Shown: piece by piece, positions 8,697 through 20,500 of the stretch
How positions within the stretch are numbered: position 1 is the stretch's first letter
Layout: each line of letters starts with the position of its first letter
Notes under the pieces: generated by a model
Database searches by the model: none
What the model was told of the DNA's origin: nothing
Seen by the model: only the letters and a program-made list of their open reading frames with translations
Source of the DNA: Siderastrea siderea
Taxonomy: Eukaryota > Cnidaria > Anthozoa > Scleractinia > Rhizangiidae
Assembly (NCBI GenBank): GCA_964030785.1
Contig: CAXIQD010000377.1
Coordinates: forward strand, 41,001-105,000
Reading direction: 5' to 3'
Length of the DNA: 64,000 nucleotides
Translations under genes and position numbers: made by a program

Positions 8697-11600
8697 ATGG
8701 CGATTTCTTGTTTTTTGTCCAAAACCTCCAAGTTCCGGGGAAGCTGCGGTAATTCAAGAGGCCTCAGTGAACTTTTTCGTCTTGGAGATTTCAATGACTC
8801 TATTACTTCCCACTTGAACTCGTGCCATTTGTCCAGAGAAAACATGACGGAGTACGAGCTAATTCTTGCACGAGCAGGTGTTTTTGAATTACCTCTTGCA
8901 AAGGTTAATGAAATGATGATTTGTCCAAAGCATCGTCATTCTTTGGGAAAATACTGGAAGCAGCGGCGACCATGCCAGTATCCTATGCATCGTGGTGGGA
9001 GAAAAGCAACCAAGAGCCGAAACGTAGTGAGCGTCAACATGGCAAAGGAAATAATTAAACTACACGGAGTAATTGTACCGATCGGCTCAGGTTTGTACAT
9101 GATCACATGCACGTCGATTTATTTTAGAATACCAATGAACAGTTTTGAATTCACTATTAAAAAAAAATAGTGCTGATGGCAGCTCTTAAGAAGTTAAGAC
9201 TCTTTTCCTTTCATACTGCAGCAATCTGCAGCGTGTGTCGAAAGTATCACAAGTCTACAGTTGACCAGTCACCTTGGGTTGCAGAGGAAATTGAAGACAA
9301 TGCGGAAGACGCGGGTACAATGGAAGGGATTGCTAACAGGTGTGAAAGAACTTCACCAAGTAGCAAAATTCAACCACAAGCAATAATTATTCAAAGAAAG
9401 TACAACGGAGAGGGTGAACGGCTTACAACTGCGTAGCTGCAAATTCATGTGTGTGGTGTTATTTTTCTAAACATTTTTGTAGTCCTCAGTCTAAGCTTAC
9501 CAGTTTCCACGTGCTTATTCCCGCCAATATACCACCCTTCTCTAAACACACGCCAAATGTATCTTTCACTCATATTTAGTTATTTTTCATATACGAATCA
9601 ATCAGAATGTGTCCTGGGAGCCACAATCTCGAGGCAAAAAAGGCTGGGTTGCCTGTGCACATATGTGTTATTTCCCTTGCCATACCTAGTTTTCACACGT
9701 ATCCAACTGAGTACGAACTATAAAACTCTGTTTTAGATTGTTTTAGAGTTAAAACTAGTGTTTTTTATTTTCAAAGGGATGCGAAATTAGTTGCTTCAGC
9801 TGCTTTTCGCAGTTATGAACGTTCGCCTTTAACGCCACGCGCTGTGGTCTACGCGGCTGATTCAGACGTGGAGTGGACTCCTGGTTTGGGTGCTGGTCAT
9901 GACGACGTGAAGAGCGAATCAGAAAATGATTCTCAAGAGAACGAGAGTCTTCCAGTTAGGGTTTTTAATTCATCAATGGCGAACCTGGCGGAAGTTGTAG
10001 GAAAGAACATTGAACCACTGGAGTATCAATTAGAAAGCTGGGAGGAGAGTAGTGACTTTATAAAACAAACATTTTCACGCAAAGCCAAACAGGCCTGTCA
10101 ATTAGTGTGTGAAGTTATGGCGCCTCGTGATGGAGAAAAACTGTTTAAAGCTGTTCAGCAGCAGCGAAGTGAATTCGAAGGAACAGCTAGTGATCCTGGC
10201 ATAGAGGCACTTGTTTCTGCCTATAGGAAAGCACCTTCGAAAAAGCTCAAAACACAAATTCTTAGCATCTATGCCAATAAGTTCACAGTAAGCGAGCTGA
10301 AAGCCATTCACCATCCCTTTGAAACACTCAGTGACAGGCAAATAAAGAAAGCGCGAGCTCATACTGCTTCTCATGGTCCCGGCATCCCAGTTGCTAAAAT
10401 ACCACGTCATCGGATCCGACTAGACAACAGCCAGTTAGACCACTTTTTGGAATTCACATCTCGACCTTATTTTTATCAAGACGTGGCATTTGGAAGTCGC
10501 AAACTAAAACTTGACAGCGGCCAAGAGCTGGTTATGCCAAATGTAGTGCGTACAGTTGCAAAATGTACCATCATCGGTCAGTACCTCGATTACTGCAGAG
10601 AAGATAACTTTGATCCTCTGAGCCGAGCCACTATGTGGAGAATTTTAGAAGTGCAAGAGGCTTCTCAGAGAAAATCTCTTAAAGGTCTCGACAACACGGC
10701 TGCTGATGGCGCAGATGGCTTCGAAGCGCTTCACAAGATTTTAGAAGAGTTAGAGGCAGTTGGCGCCGACAAAGAGTGGTGTTCGGAAACGAGAAGGAAG
10801 CTTCGAGATAGTAAGTTATACTTAAAGACGACTTACCGTGATCACTGCCAAGAAGAGAGCAAGTGTCCCGATCATTGCAGAGCATTTGCCTTGAGTGATA
10901 AAGATGACGCAAGTTATCGAACAGACTGCAACCACAGTCATGATCATGTATGCAACGATTGTCAAGCACTAAAGGGAGTGGTTCAGGACGTCCAGTCGGC
11001 GATTATCAAGTGTTCCTCCAAAATAAACAGCAAAGAGAAAGAAGATGATCTTCGATATGAAGCAGACGCTGCAGCAGCTAAGATCAGGGAGTGGAAGGCT
11101 CATGTCATGCGGGCACAAAACCAGGATCAGAGCAAGCAAAATGTTCTGCTTTCTCTACAAGAAAACGAGGTGTTTGTAATAGTAGACTGGGCAATGAAGT
11201 TTATTCAGATGAAGTTTCGGGAAAAACAGTCCGAATGGTTCGGGAAGCGGGGCATAAACTGGCATATATCCAGTGTCATTACTAGGCACGCAGATACGCT
11301 GAAAATCAGATCGTATGCCCATTTGTTCAACAGTTGCAGCCAGGATTGGTTTGCGGTTCTCTCCATCCTTGAGAACTTGCTTTCAGTTATTAAAAGCAGC
11401 AACCCTGGCATCACAAAGGCTTACTTTAGGTCAGACGAGGCGGGATGCTACCATAACAGTTGCCTGATATCTTCTTTGAGAGACCTTGGAAAACGTCAAG
11501 GTATTGAGGTCTTGAGGTATGATCATTCTGAGCCGCAATACGGAAAAGACGTTTGCGACAGAATACTGTGTCCAATGAAAGCAGCCATTAGGCGTTATTG

Positions 11601-12765
11601 CAATGAAGGGAATGATGTCATTACAGCTGAAGACATGCATGTTGCTTTGATGAAAAGACCAGTTCGTGGAACGACAGCCGCAGTTTGTTGTGTTAACGAA
11701 GACAACAGAACTTTGAAAATAAATAAGATCCCAAGTTACAGTTCTCTTCACAATTTTGAATTGACCCCTGAAGGCGTTCGAGCGTGGAAGTCATCCAACG
11801 TTGGCAGTGGCAAAGTGTTTTTATGGGAGAGCATTATACAAAGTCCTCAAGAAGCTACAGGCCTTACCGTAAAACAGCCGTTTTTCCCAACCTCAGCAAG
11901 AGAAATGGATAGAACCACAAAGAAAAATAAAACCAATGACGTGGATAGCAGCTCCTTTGAATGCCCAGATCCCAAATGTACAGAGGAATTTGACAGTCCT
12001 GAAGAACTGGACATTCACTTGAATGCCTTTGGGCACCGCCGCCCCGCAGAACCGGCAAAAGTTGGCCTTTATGACCAATTGCGGATAGATTGGGTTCAAC
12101 GTTTCCAGACGATTTCTTTGAGTGACACTAAAACATCTTACAATGTCGGTGAGGGAAAATTGGAAACAAGTGAAACCGACTTGCTTGAAATGGGATGGGC
12201 ACTTCACAAGTCACGATCCACTCAAAAGCGGTTTTCTAAAAAGGTGCGTGACTATCTGCAGAAAAAGTTTGAAATTGGACAGCAAACTGGAAGAAAAGAG
12301 GATCCCGCGCAAGTGGCAGATGACATGCGGAGAGCTAGAAACGCAAAGGGAGAAAGAATGTTCACCCGAACTGAGTGGCTTACCAAGCTTCAAGTTCAGG
12401 GTTTTTTCTCGAGACTTTCTGCCAGGCAAAGGCTGACAGGCCGAAAAGAATTCACCCCAGACGAAGTCACTGATGATCTTGATGAAGAAACTGAAGAGGA
12501 GCATGCAAGCAGACAAGATGAGAACGTATTCGACGAAATTCATGATGCTGTCGTGTCTGAAAATGGTGTCATCCACCCGGTGATGTACGATGTGTATAAC
12601 CTTTGTGAGATGGTCGCAGAAAATAAACCTTCTTTTTTCAAAGTTAAGATGCTTAGAGAAATTTGTACCTACTTTGAAATTAGATTTAAAATAAGGGACA
12701 CAAAGTCGGAACTCGTGAAGAAACTAACCGAAATGGTATTAGACTGTAGCTGGCTGAGCACCTAA
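8697..12765 (+). CDS. Three-exon DDE-like transposase of the giant transposon (~1166 aa)
   Basis: Exons 8697-9090, 9222-9339 and 9777-12765. Both introns are GT-AG and phases match, giving 3501 nt without stops. The start is the first in-frame ATG (AAAATGG context); an upstream TTG at 8667 is open but not credited. Exon 1-2 encode a Cys/His cluster (CPKH at residue 76, CQYPMH, then CSVCRKYH at 134-142). A second cluster starts at C534 (CPDHC... CNHSHDHVCNDC). A probable RNase-H-like core has VFVIVDWAMKF (D641), FRSDEAGCYHN (D724) and SEPQYGKDVCDR (D762 or D765). The hydrophobic strand before D641 and helix after the third Asp fit a DDE/D fold. A C2H2 finger lies at 900-924 (C-x4-C-x12-H-x5-H). 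I recall similar unnamed proteins in cnidarian genomes. The transposase role is inferred from this core and from being the only gene inside the inverted repeats. Confidence 0.8.
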
Positions 12766-14454
12766 AAGTTTAGGGCAAGCTTTCGGCCAATGTTAAAACA
12801 CGTTTTCACAATCAGTAATCCTGTATTGTGTTGTTGTTGTTATTACATCTTAAGTGCGTGTGGGTGGAAAACCACCATTTTCCCAACAATTATACTTATC
12901 AAACAGAGAACAATGAAAGCTACTTTAAGGAATTTAGTAGATGTTTTCTACTGGTTAGCAGAAGACGCCTTTATTTCTTTGATTTCGTCGCTTGATTCAG
13001 TTTCAGCTATGGGTGCTCCCTGAAGACGTGGAAAGAAATCCCATATATTCCTGTTTCTATAATTTTGGGTGTGGATCCATTTTATATATTTAGTTTGTTA
13101 ATCGATACACTACGAAACGAAACATATGTATGCTTAGTATGGAAAGTAGTACTGAACAGCAGAGTCGGGCTGGGGAACTCCACTGAATAGCTGCTTCTAG
13201 TGCTTTATACATAGTCATTATTTGTCTAAAGATACCTTTGGTTGTACCTGGTTTGCGATTCAGTTGCATTACATTGAAAAGTGTAAAGTGTACGGATTTC
13301 CCCAGGGGGTGGTGGTGGGGGGGGGGGAGACACCCATAGAAAGGCTCGTCGAAACTTGTGAAAGGGACCCCTTAAGAGGTATCAGAACCTCGTTTAGGGG
13401 GCGTAAAGTTCAGACCTAGGAGGAAGGAAGTAGTTCTGGTCATACTTTCTTTGTAAGATTATTACCTTAATAAAGGCACCGCGATAACTACATTGTGTTG
13501 GCTTCAGATTTAAACACCTTAAGTGGTACCAACCGTGGAGTTTAAACAGTACTCCCAATAATTTTGTATGAGATTCCCCCACCCCATACAGGCACGCACA
13601 TGTGATGGGACAAAATGCCACATTGCACCCATTTCGCATACACAGTGTTAGTTCGTTCCTTTTTTATGTCTCCAGGCAGCGTTAGCGTTGTAGGTCAATT
13701 TTCGTTACCTTTTGCGCTAAACAAAACGGGAGGTCCACGGTAAAACCAGGTTGACTGTGTGACAAATAGTTCTGTCACGCAGTGCATTTATTGAAACGGA
13801 CTTCCATTCAACACGCAAGAAAAGTGTACTATCCAAAAGATTCTCTTTATAAGTGGTTAGTGAACAGTCACTAAGGTTAAGTAAAGCAATTCTTTCGAGT
13901 TTTCTAGTGACGTGATTTTGCTTTCTAGCCCGTGTACGGCCGCCCGCGCTCCGGAGTGCGGGCGGCTGTACAAAGACAGGCCATTTGCTTTCTAGCAGAA
14001 TGGTTTTACGTATAAACCTTAGGTACAGGTACGAAGAAAAAATGTTTTTATGCACTATTTTACCTTAATTGTTACATAGAGGCAAATATATGAGGTCCAT
14101 ATTGTGTTTGTGAGAATCGCTAACATTTCGTGACTTTTATGGAATATTTGCGACGACTAATTATTAAGTCAGACAGCAATGTGACATGACGTCTTATTGC
14201 GTTACTTCACCGGGCTGTTTCGAGTTATATGTTTTTGAATCAAAAGTTACTCGGATCTAAAGACAATTCAAATGGCATGTCTCTTTTCCTGAAATCTTTC
14301 CTCGTGGTCCCAGTTGATCCATTTAAATCAGATATTCGCCATGCATAGAGGAAAAGCAGCGGTAGAAGCGCTCTCGCCTTAAAGAGACGTCGCTGGTAAG
14401 TTTTGGTTCAATCACGTAGGAGCGAATCACGGGTTCTCCGCCGTTATTCCGGGT
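12766..14454. other. Non-coding interior of the giant transposon, left
   Basis: About 1.7 kb after the transposase stop with no convincing gene. It holds a G run near 13308-13330 and a strong palindrome at 13934-13971. Open frames of 60-112 codons on either strand show no recognisable domain. Confidence 0.6.
13934..13971. repeat. 38-bp near-perfect GC-rich palindrome
   Basis: GTACGGCCGCCCGC and GCGGGCGGCTGTAC are inverted copies around CTCCGGAG, itself a palindrome. Only three positions break symmetry. It is far more GC-rich than the DNA around it. It could form a long hairpin or cruciform. Role unknown. Confidence 0.85.
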
Positions 14455-14528
14455 AATGCATCCATGTTAGATCCACCAAGCGTCCCGAACTTCTAATTTA
14501 CATATCGTTACTTGACAGACATGCGTGT
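14455..14528 (+). repeat. Inner inverted repeat bordering the left minisatellite
   Basis: About 74 bp (AATGCATCCATGTTAGATCC to ACAGACATGCGTGTCACC) matches the reverse complement of 35545-35620 at the outer edge of the right minisatellite. So the minisatellite plus its border forms a second inverted repeat inside the element. Confidence 0.9.
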
Positions 14529-17500
14529 CACCATTAACCCCGAGTTACCCACGTTTAACCCGGTTTACCCTCATTAACCCCAAGTTACCCACGCTTCACC
14601 CTGTTTATGCTTGTTTACCCCAAGTTACCCACGTTTCACCCTGTTAACACTCATTTACCCCAAGTTACCCACGTTTGTCCCTGTTTACCCTCCCTCATTT
14701 AACCCAAGTTACCCACGTTTCACCCTGTTTACCCTCATTTACCCCAAGTTACCCACGTTTCACCCTGTTTACCCTCGTTTAACCCAAGTTACCCACGTTT
14801 CACCCTGTTTACCCTCACTTAATCCAAGTTACCCACGTTTTACCCTGTTTACCTTCGTTTACCCCCAGTTACCCACGTTTCACCCTGTTTACCCTCATTT
14901 AACCCAAGTTACTCACGTTTCACCCTGTTTACCCTCGTTTACCACCAGTTACCCACGTTTCACCCCATTTACCCTCATTTACCCCAAGTTACCAACGTTT
15001 CACTCTGTTTACCCTCGTTTAACCCAAGTTAGCCACGTTTTACCCTGTTTACCCTCATTTACCCCAAGTTACCAACGTTTCACCCTGTTTACCCTCCTTT
15101 ACCCCAAGTTACCCACGTTTCACCCCGTTTACCCTCATCTAATCCAAGTTACCCACGTTTTACCCTGTTTACCCTCCTTTACCCCAAGTTACCCACGTTT
15201 CACCCCGTTTACCCTCATCTAACCCAAGTTACCCACGTTTCACCCCGTTTACCCTCATCTAATCCAAGTTACCCACGTTTTACCCTGTTTACCCTCGTTT
15301 ACCCCAAGTTACCCACGTTTCACCCTGTTTACCCTCGTTTACCACCAATTACCCACGTTTCACCCTGTTTACCCTCGTTGAACCCAAGTTACCCACGTTT
15401 TACCCTGTTTACCCTCGTTTACCCCAAGTTACCCACGTTTCACCCTGTTTACCCTCGTTTAACCTAAGTTACCCACGTTTCACCCCGTTTACCCTCATTT
15501 AACCCAAGTTACCCACGTTTCACCCTGTTTACCCTCGTTCACCCCAAGTTACCCACGTTTCACCCTGTTTACCCTCGTTTACCCCAAGTTGCCCACATTT
15601 CACCCTGTTTACCCTCATTTAACCCAAGTTACCGAGATTTTACCCTGTTTACCCTCATTTACCCCAAGTTACCTACGTTTCAACCTGTTGACCCTCATTT
15701 ACCCCAAGTTACCCACGTTTCACCCTGTTTACCCTCGTTTAACCCAAGTTACCCACGTTTTACCCTGTTTACAATCGTTTACCCCAAGTTACCCACGTTT
15801 CAACCTGTTTACCCTCATTTACCCCAAGTTACCCACGTTTCACCCTGTTTACCCTCATTTAACCCAAGTAACCCATGCTTCACCCGGTTTACCCTCATTT
15901 ACCCCAAGTTACCCACGTCTCACCCTGTTTACCCTCATTTACAACAAGTTACCCATGTTTCACCCCGTTTACCCTCATTTAACCCAAGTTACCCACGTTT
16001 CAACCTGTTTACCCTCATTTAACCCAAGTTACCCACGTTTCACCCTGTTTACCCTCGTTTACCCCAAGTTACCCACGTCTCACAATGTTTACCCTCATTT
16101 ACCCCAAGTTACCCATGTTTCACCCCGTTTACCCTCATTTAACCCAAGTTACCCACGTTTCACCCTGTTTACCCTCGTTTCCCCCAAGTTACCCACGTTT
16201 CACCCTGTTTACCCTCACTTAACCCAAGTTATTCACGTTTTACTCTGTTTACCTTTGTTTACCCCAAGTTACCAACGTTTCACCCTGTTTACCCTCATTT
16301 AACCCAAGCTACTCACGTTTCACCCTGTTTACCCTCATTTAACCCAAGTTACTCACGTTTCACCCTGTTTACCCTCATTTAACCAGAGTTACCCACGTTT
16401 TACCCTGTTTACCATCGTTTACCACCAGTTACCCACGTTTCACCCCGTCTACCATTGTTTTAAACCCAAGTTACCCACGTTTCACCCGTTTACCCTCATT
16501 TACTCCAAGTTACCCACGTTTCACCCTGTTTACCCTCGTTTACCCCAAGTTACCCACGTTTCACCCTGATTACCCTCATTTAACCCAAGTAACCCATGCT
16601 TCACCTGGTTTACACTCATTTACCCCAAGTTACCCACGTTTCACCCTATTTACCCTCACTTACCCCATGTTACCCACGTCTCACCCTGTTTACCCTCTTT
16701 TACCCCAAGTTACCCACGTTTCACCATGTTTACCCTCATTTAACCCAAGTAACCCATGCTTCACCCGGTTTACCCTCATTTACCCCACGTTACCCACGTC
16801 TCACCCTGTTTACCCTCATTTACAACAAGTTACCCATGTTTCACCCCGTTTACCCTCATGTAACCCAAGTTACCCACGTTTCACCCTGTTTACCCTCGTT
16901 CACTCCAAGTTACCCACGTTTCACCCTGTTTACCTTCATTTAACCCAAGTAACCCATGCTTCACCCGGTTTACCCTCATTTACCCCAAGTTACCCACTTT
17001 TCTCCCTATTTACCCTCATTTACCCCAAGTTACCCACGTCTCACAATGTTTACCCTCATTTACCCCAAGTTACCCATGTTTCACCCCGTTTACCCTCATT
17101 TAACCCAAGTTACCCACGTTTCACCCTGTTTACCCTCGTTTACCCCAAGTTACCCACGTTTCACCCTGTTTACCCTCACTTAACCCAAGTTATTCACGTT
17201 TTACTCTGTTTACCTTCGTTTACCCCAAGTTACCCACGTTTCACCCTGTTTACCCTCATTTAACCCAAGTTACTCACGTTTCACCCTGTTTACCCTCATT
17301 TAACCCAAGTTACTCACGTTTCACCCTGTTTACCCTCATTTAACCCAAGTTACTCACGTTTCACCCTGTTTACCCTCATTTAACCCAAGTTACTCACGTT
17401 TCACCCTGTTTACCCTCATTTAACCCAAGTTACCCACTTTTTACCATGTTTACCATCGTTTACCCCAAGTTACTCACGTTTCACCCTGTTTACCCTCATT

Positions 17501-20500
17501 TAACCCAAGAGTCCCACGTTTCACCCTGTTTACCCTCGTTTACCACCAGTTACCCACGTTTCACCCCGTCTACCATTGTTTTAAACCCAAGTTACCCACG
17601 TTTCACCCGTTTACCCTCATTTACTCCAAGTTACCCACGTTTCACCCTGTTTACCCTCGTTTACCCCAAGTTACCCACGTTTCACCCTGATTACCCTCAT
17701 TTAACCCAAGTAACCCATGCTTCACCCGGTTTACCCTCATTTACCCCAAGTTACCCACGTTTCACCCTATTTACCCTCACTTACCCCATGTTACCCACGT
17801 CTCACCCTGTTTACCCTCATTTACCCAAGTTACCCACGTTTCACCCTGTTTACCCTCGTTTAACCCAAGTAACCCACGTTTCACCTCGGTTACCCTCATT
17901 TAACCCAAGTTACCCATGTTTTACCCTGTTTCCCTCATTTAACCCAAGGTAACCACGTTTTACCCTGTTTACCCTCATTTAACCCAAGTTACTCACGTTT
18001 CACCCTGTTTACCCTCATTTAACCCAAGTTACTCACGTTTCACCCTGTTTACCCTCATTTAACCAGAGTTACCCACGTTTTACCCTGTTTACCATCGTTT
18101 ACCAGCAGTTACCCACGTTTCACCCCGTCTACCATTGTTTTAAACCCAAGTTACCCACGTTTCACCCGTTTACCCTCATTTACTCCAAGTTACCCACATT
18201 TCACCCTGTTTACCTTCGTTTACCCCAAGTTACCCACGTTTCACCCTGATTACCCTCATTTAACCCAAGTAACCCATGCTTCACCCGGTTTACCCTCATT
18301 TACCCCAAGTTACCCACGTTTCACCCTATTTACCCTCACTTACCCCATGTTACCCACGTCTCACCCTTTTTACCCTCATTTACCCCAAGTTACTCACGTT
18401 TCACCCTGTTTACCCTCGTTTAACCCAATTAACCCACGTTTCACCTCGGTTACCCTCATTTAACCCAAGTTACCCATGTTTTACCCTGTTTCCCTCATTT
18501 AACCCAAGGTAACCACGTTTTACCCTGTTTACCCTCATTTAACCCAAGTTACCCACGTTTCACCCTGTTTACCCTCATTTAACCCAAGTTACCCAAGTTT
18601 TACCCTGTTTACCCTCATTTAACCCAAGTTACCCACGTTTCACCCTGTTTACCCTCATTTAACCCAAGTTACCCACGTTTCACCCTGTTTACCCTCGTTT
18701 ACCCCAGCTTACCCACGTTTCACCCTGTTTACCCTCACTTAACCCAAGTTACTCACGTTTGACCCTGTTGACCTTCGTTTAACCCAAGTTACTCACGTTT
18801 CACCCTGTTTACCCTCATCTAATCCAAGTTACCCACGTTTTACCCTGTTTACCCTCGTTTACCCCAAGTTACCCACGTTTCACCCTGTTTACCCTCGTTT
18901 ATCACCAGTTACCCACGTTTCACCCTGTTTACCCTCGTTGAACCCAAGTTACCCACGTTTTACCCTGTTTACCCTCGTTTAACCTAAGTTACCCACGTTT
19001 CACCCCGTTTACCCTCATTTCACCCAAGTTACCCACGTTTCACCCTGTTTACCCTCGTTTACCCCAAGTTACCCACCTTTCACCCTGTTTACCCTCGTTT
19101 ACCCCAAGTTGCCCACGTTTCACCCTGTTTACCCTCATTTATCCCAAGTTACCGAGATTTTACCCTGTTTACCCTCATTTACCCCAAGTTACCCACGTTT
19201 CAACCTGTTTACCCTCATTTACCCCAAGTTACCCACGTTTCACCCTGTTTACCCTCGTTTAATCCAAGTTACCCACGTTTTACCCTGCTTACCCTCGCTT
19301 ACCCCAAGTTACCTACGTTTCAACCTGTTTACCCTCATTAACCCCAAGTTACCCACGTTTCACGCTGTTTACCCTCATTTAACCCAAGTAACCCATGCTT
19401 CACCCGGTTTACCCTCATTTACCCCAAGCTACCCACGTTTCACCCTATTTACCCTCATTTACCCCAAGTTACCCACGTTTCACCCTGTTTACCCTCATTT
19501 ACCCCAAGTTACCCATGTTTCACCCCGTTTACCCTCATTTAACCCAAGTTACCCACGTTTCACCCTGTTTACCCTCGTTTACTCCAAGTTACCCACGTTT
19601 CACCCTGTTTACCTTCATTTAACCCAAGTAACCCATGCTTCACCCGGTTTACCCTCATTTACCCCAAGTTACCCACGTTTCACCCTATTTACCCTCATTG
19701 ACCCCAAGTTACCCATGTTTCACCCCGTTTACCCTCATTAAACCCAAGTTACCCATGTTTTACCCTGTTTACCCTCATTTAACCCAAGGTACCCACGTTT
19801 TACCCTGTTTAACTTCGTTTAACCCAAGTTACCCACGTTTCACCCTGTTTACCCTCATTTAACCCAAGTTACCCACGTTTCACCCTGTTTACCCTCATTT
19901 AACCCAAGTTACCCACGTTTCACCCTGTTTACCCTCATTTAACCCAAGTTACCCACGTTTCACCCTGTTTACCCTCGTTTACCCCAAGTTACCCACGTTT
20001 CACCCTGTTTACCCTCGTTTACCCCAAATTACCCACGTTTAACCCTGTTTACCCTCACTTAACCCAAGTTACTCACGTTTTACTCTGTTGACCGTCGTTT
20101 ACCCCAGGTTACCCACGTTTCACCCCGTTTACCCTCATCTAATCCAAGTTACCCACGTTTTACCCTGTTTTCCCTCATTTAACCCAAGTTACCCACGTTT
20201 CACCCTGTTTACCCTCGTTTACCACCAGTTACCCACGTTTCACCCTGTTTACCCTCGTTGAACCCAAGTTACACACGTTTCACCCTGTTTACCCTCGTTT
20301 AACCTAAGTTACCCACGTTTCACCGCGTTTACCCTCATTTAACCCAAGTTACCCACGTTTCACCCTGTTTACCCTCGTTTACCCCAAGTTACCCACGTTT
20401 CACCCTGTTTACCCTCGGTTACCCCAAGTTGCCCACGTTTCACCCTGTTTACCCTTATTTAACCCAAGTTACCGAGATTTTACCCTGTTTACCCTCATTT

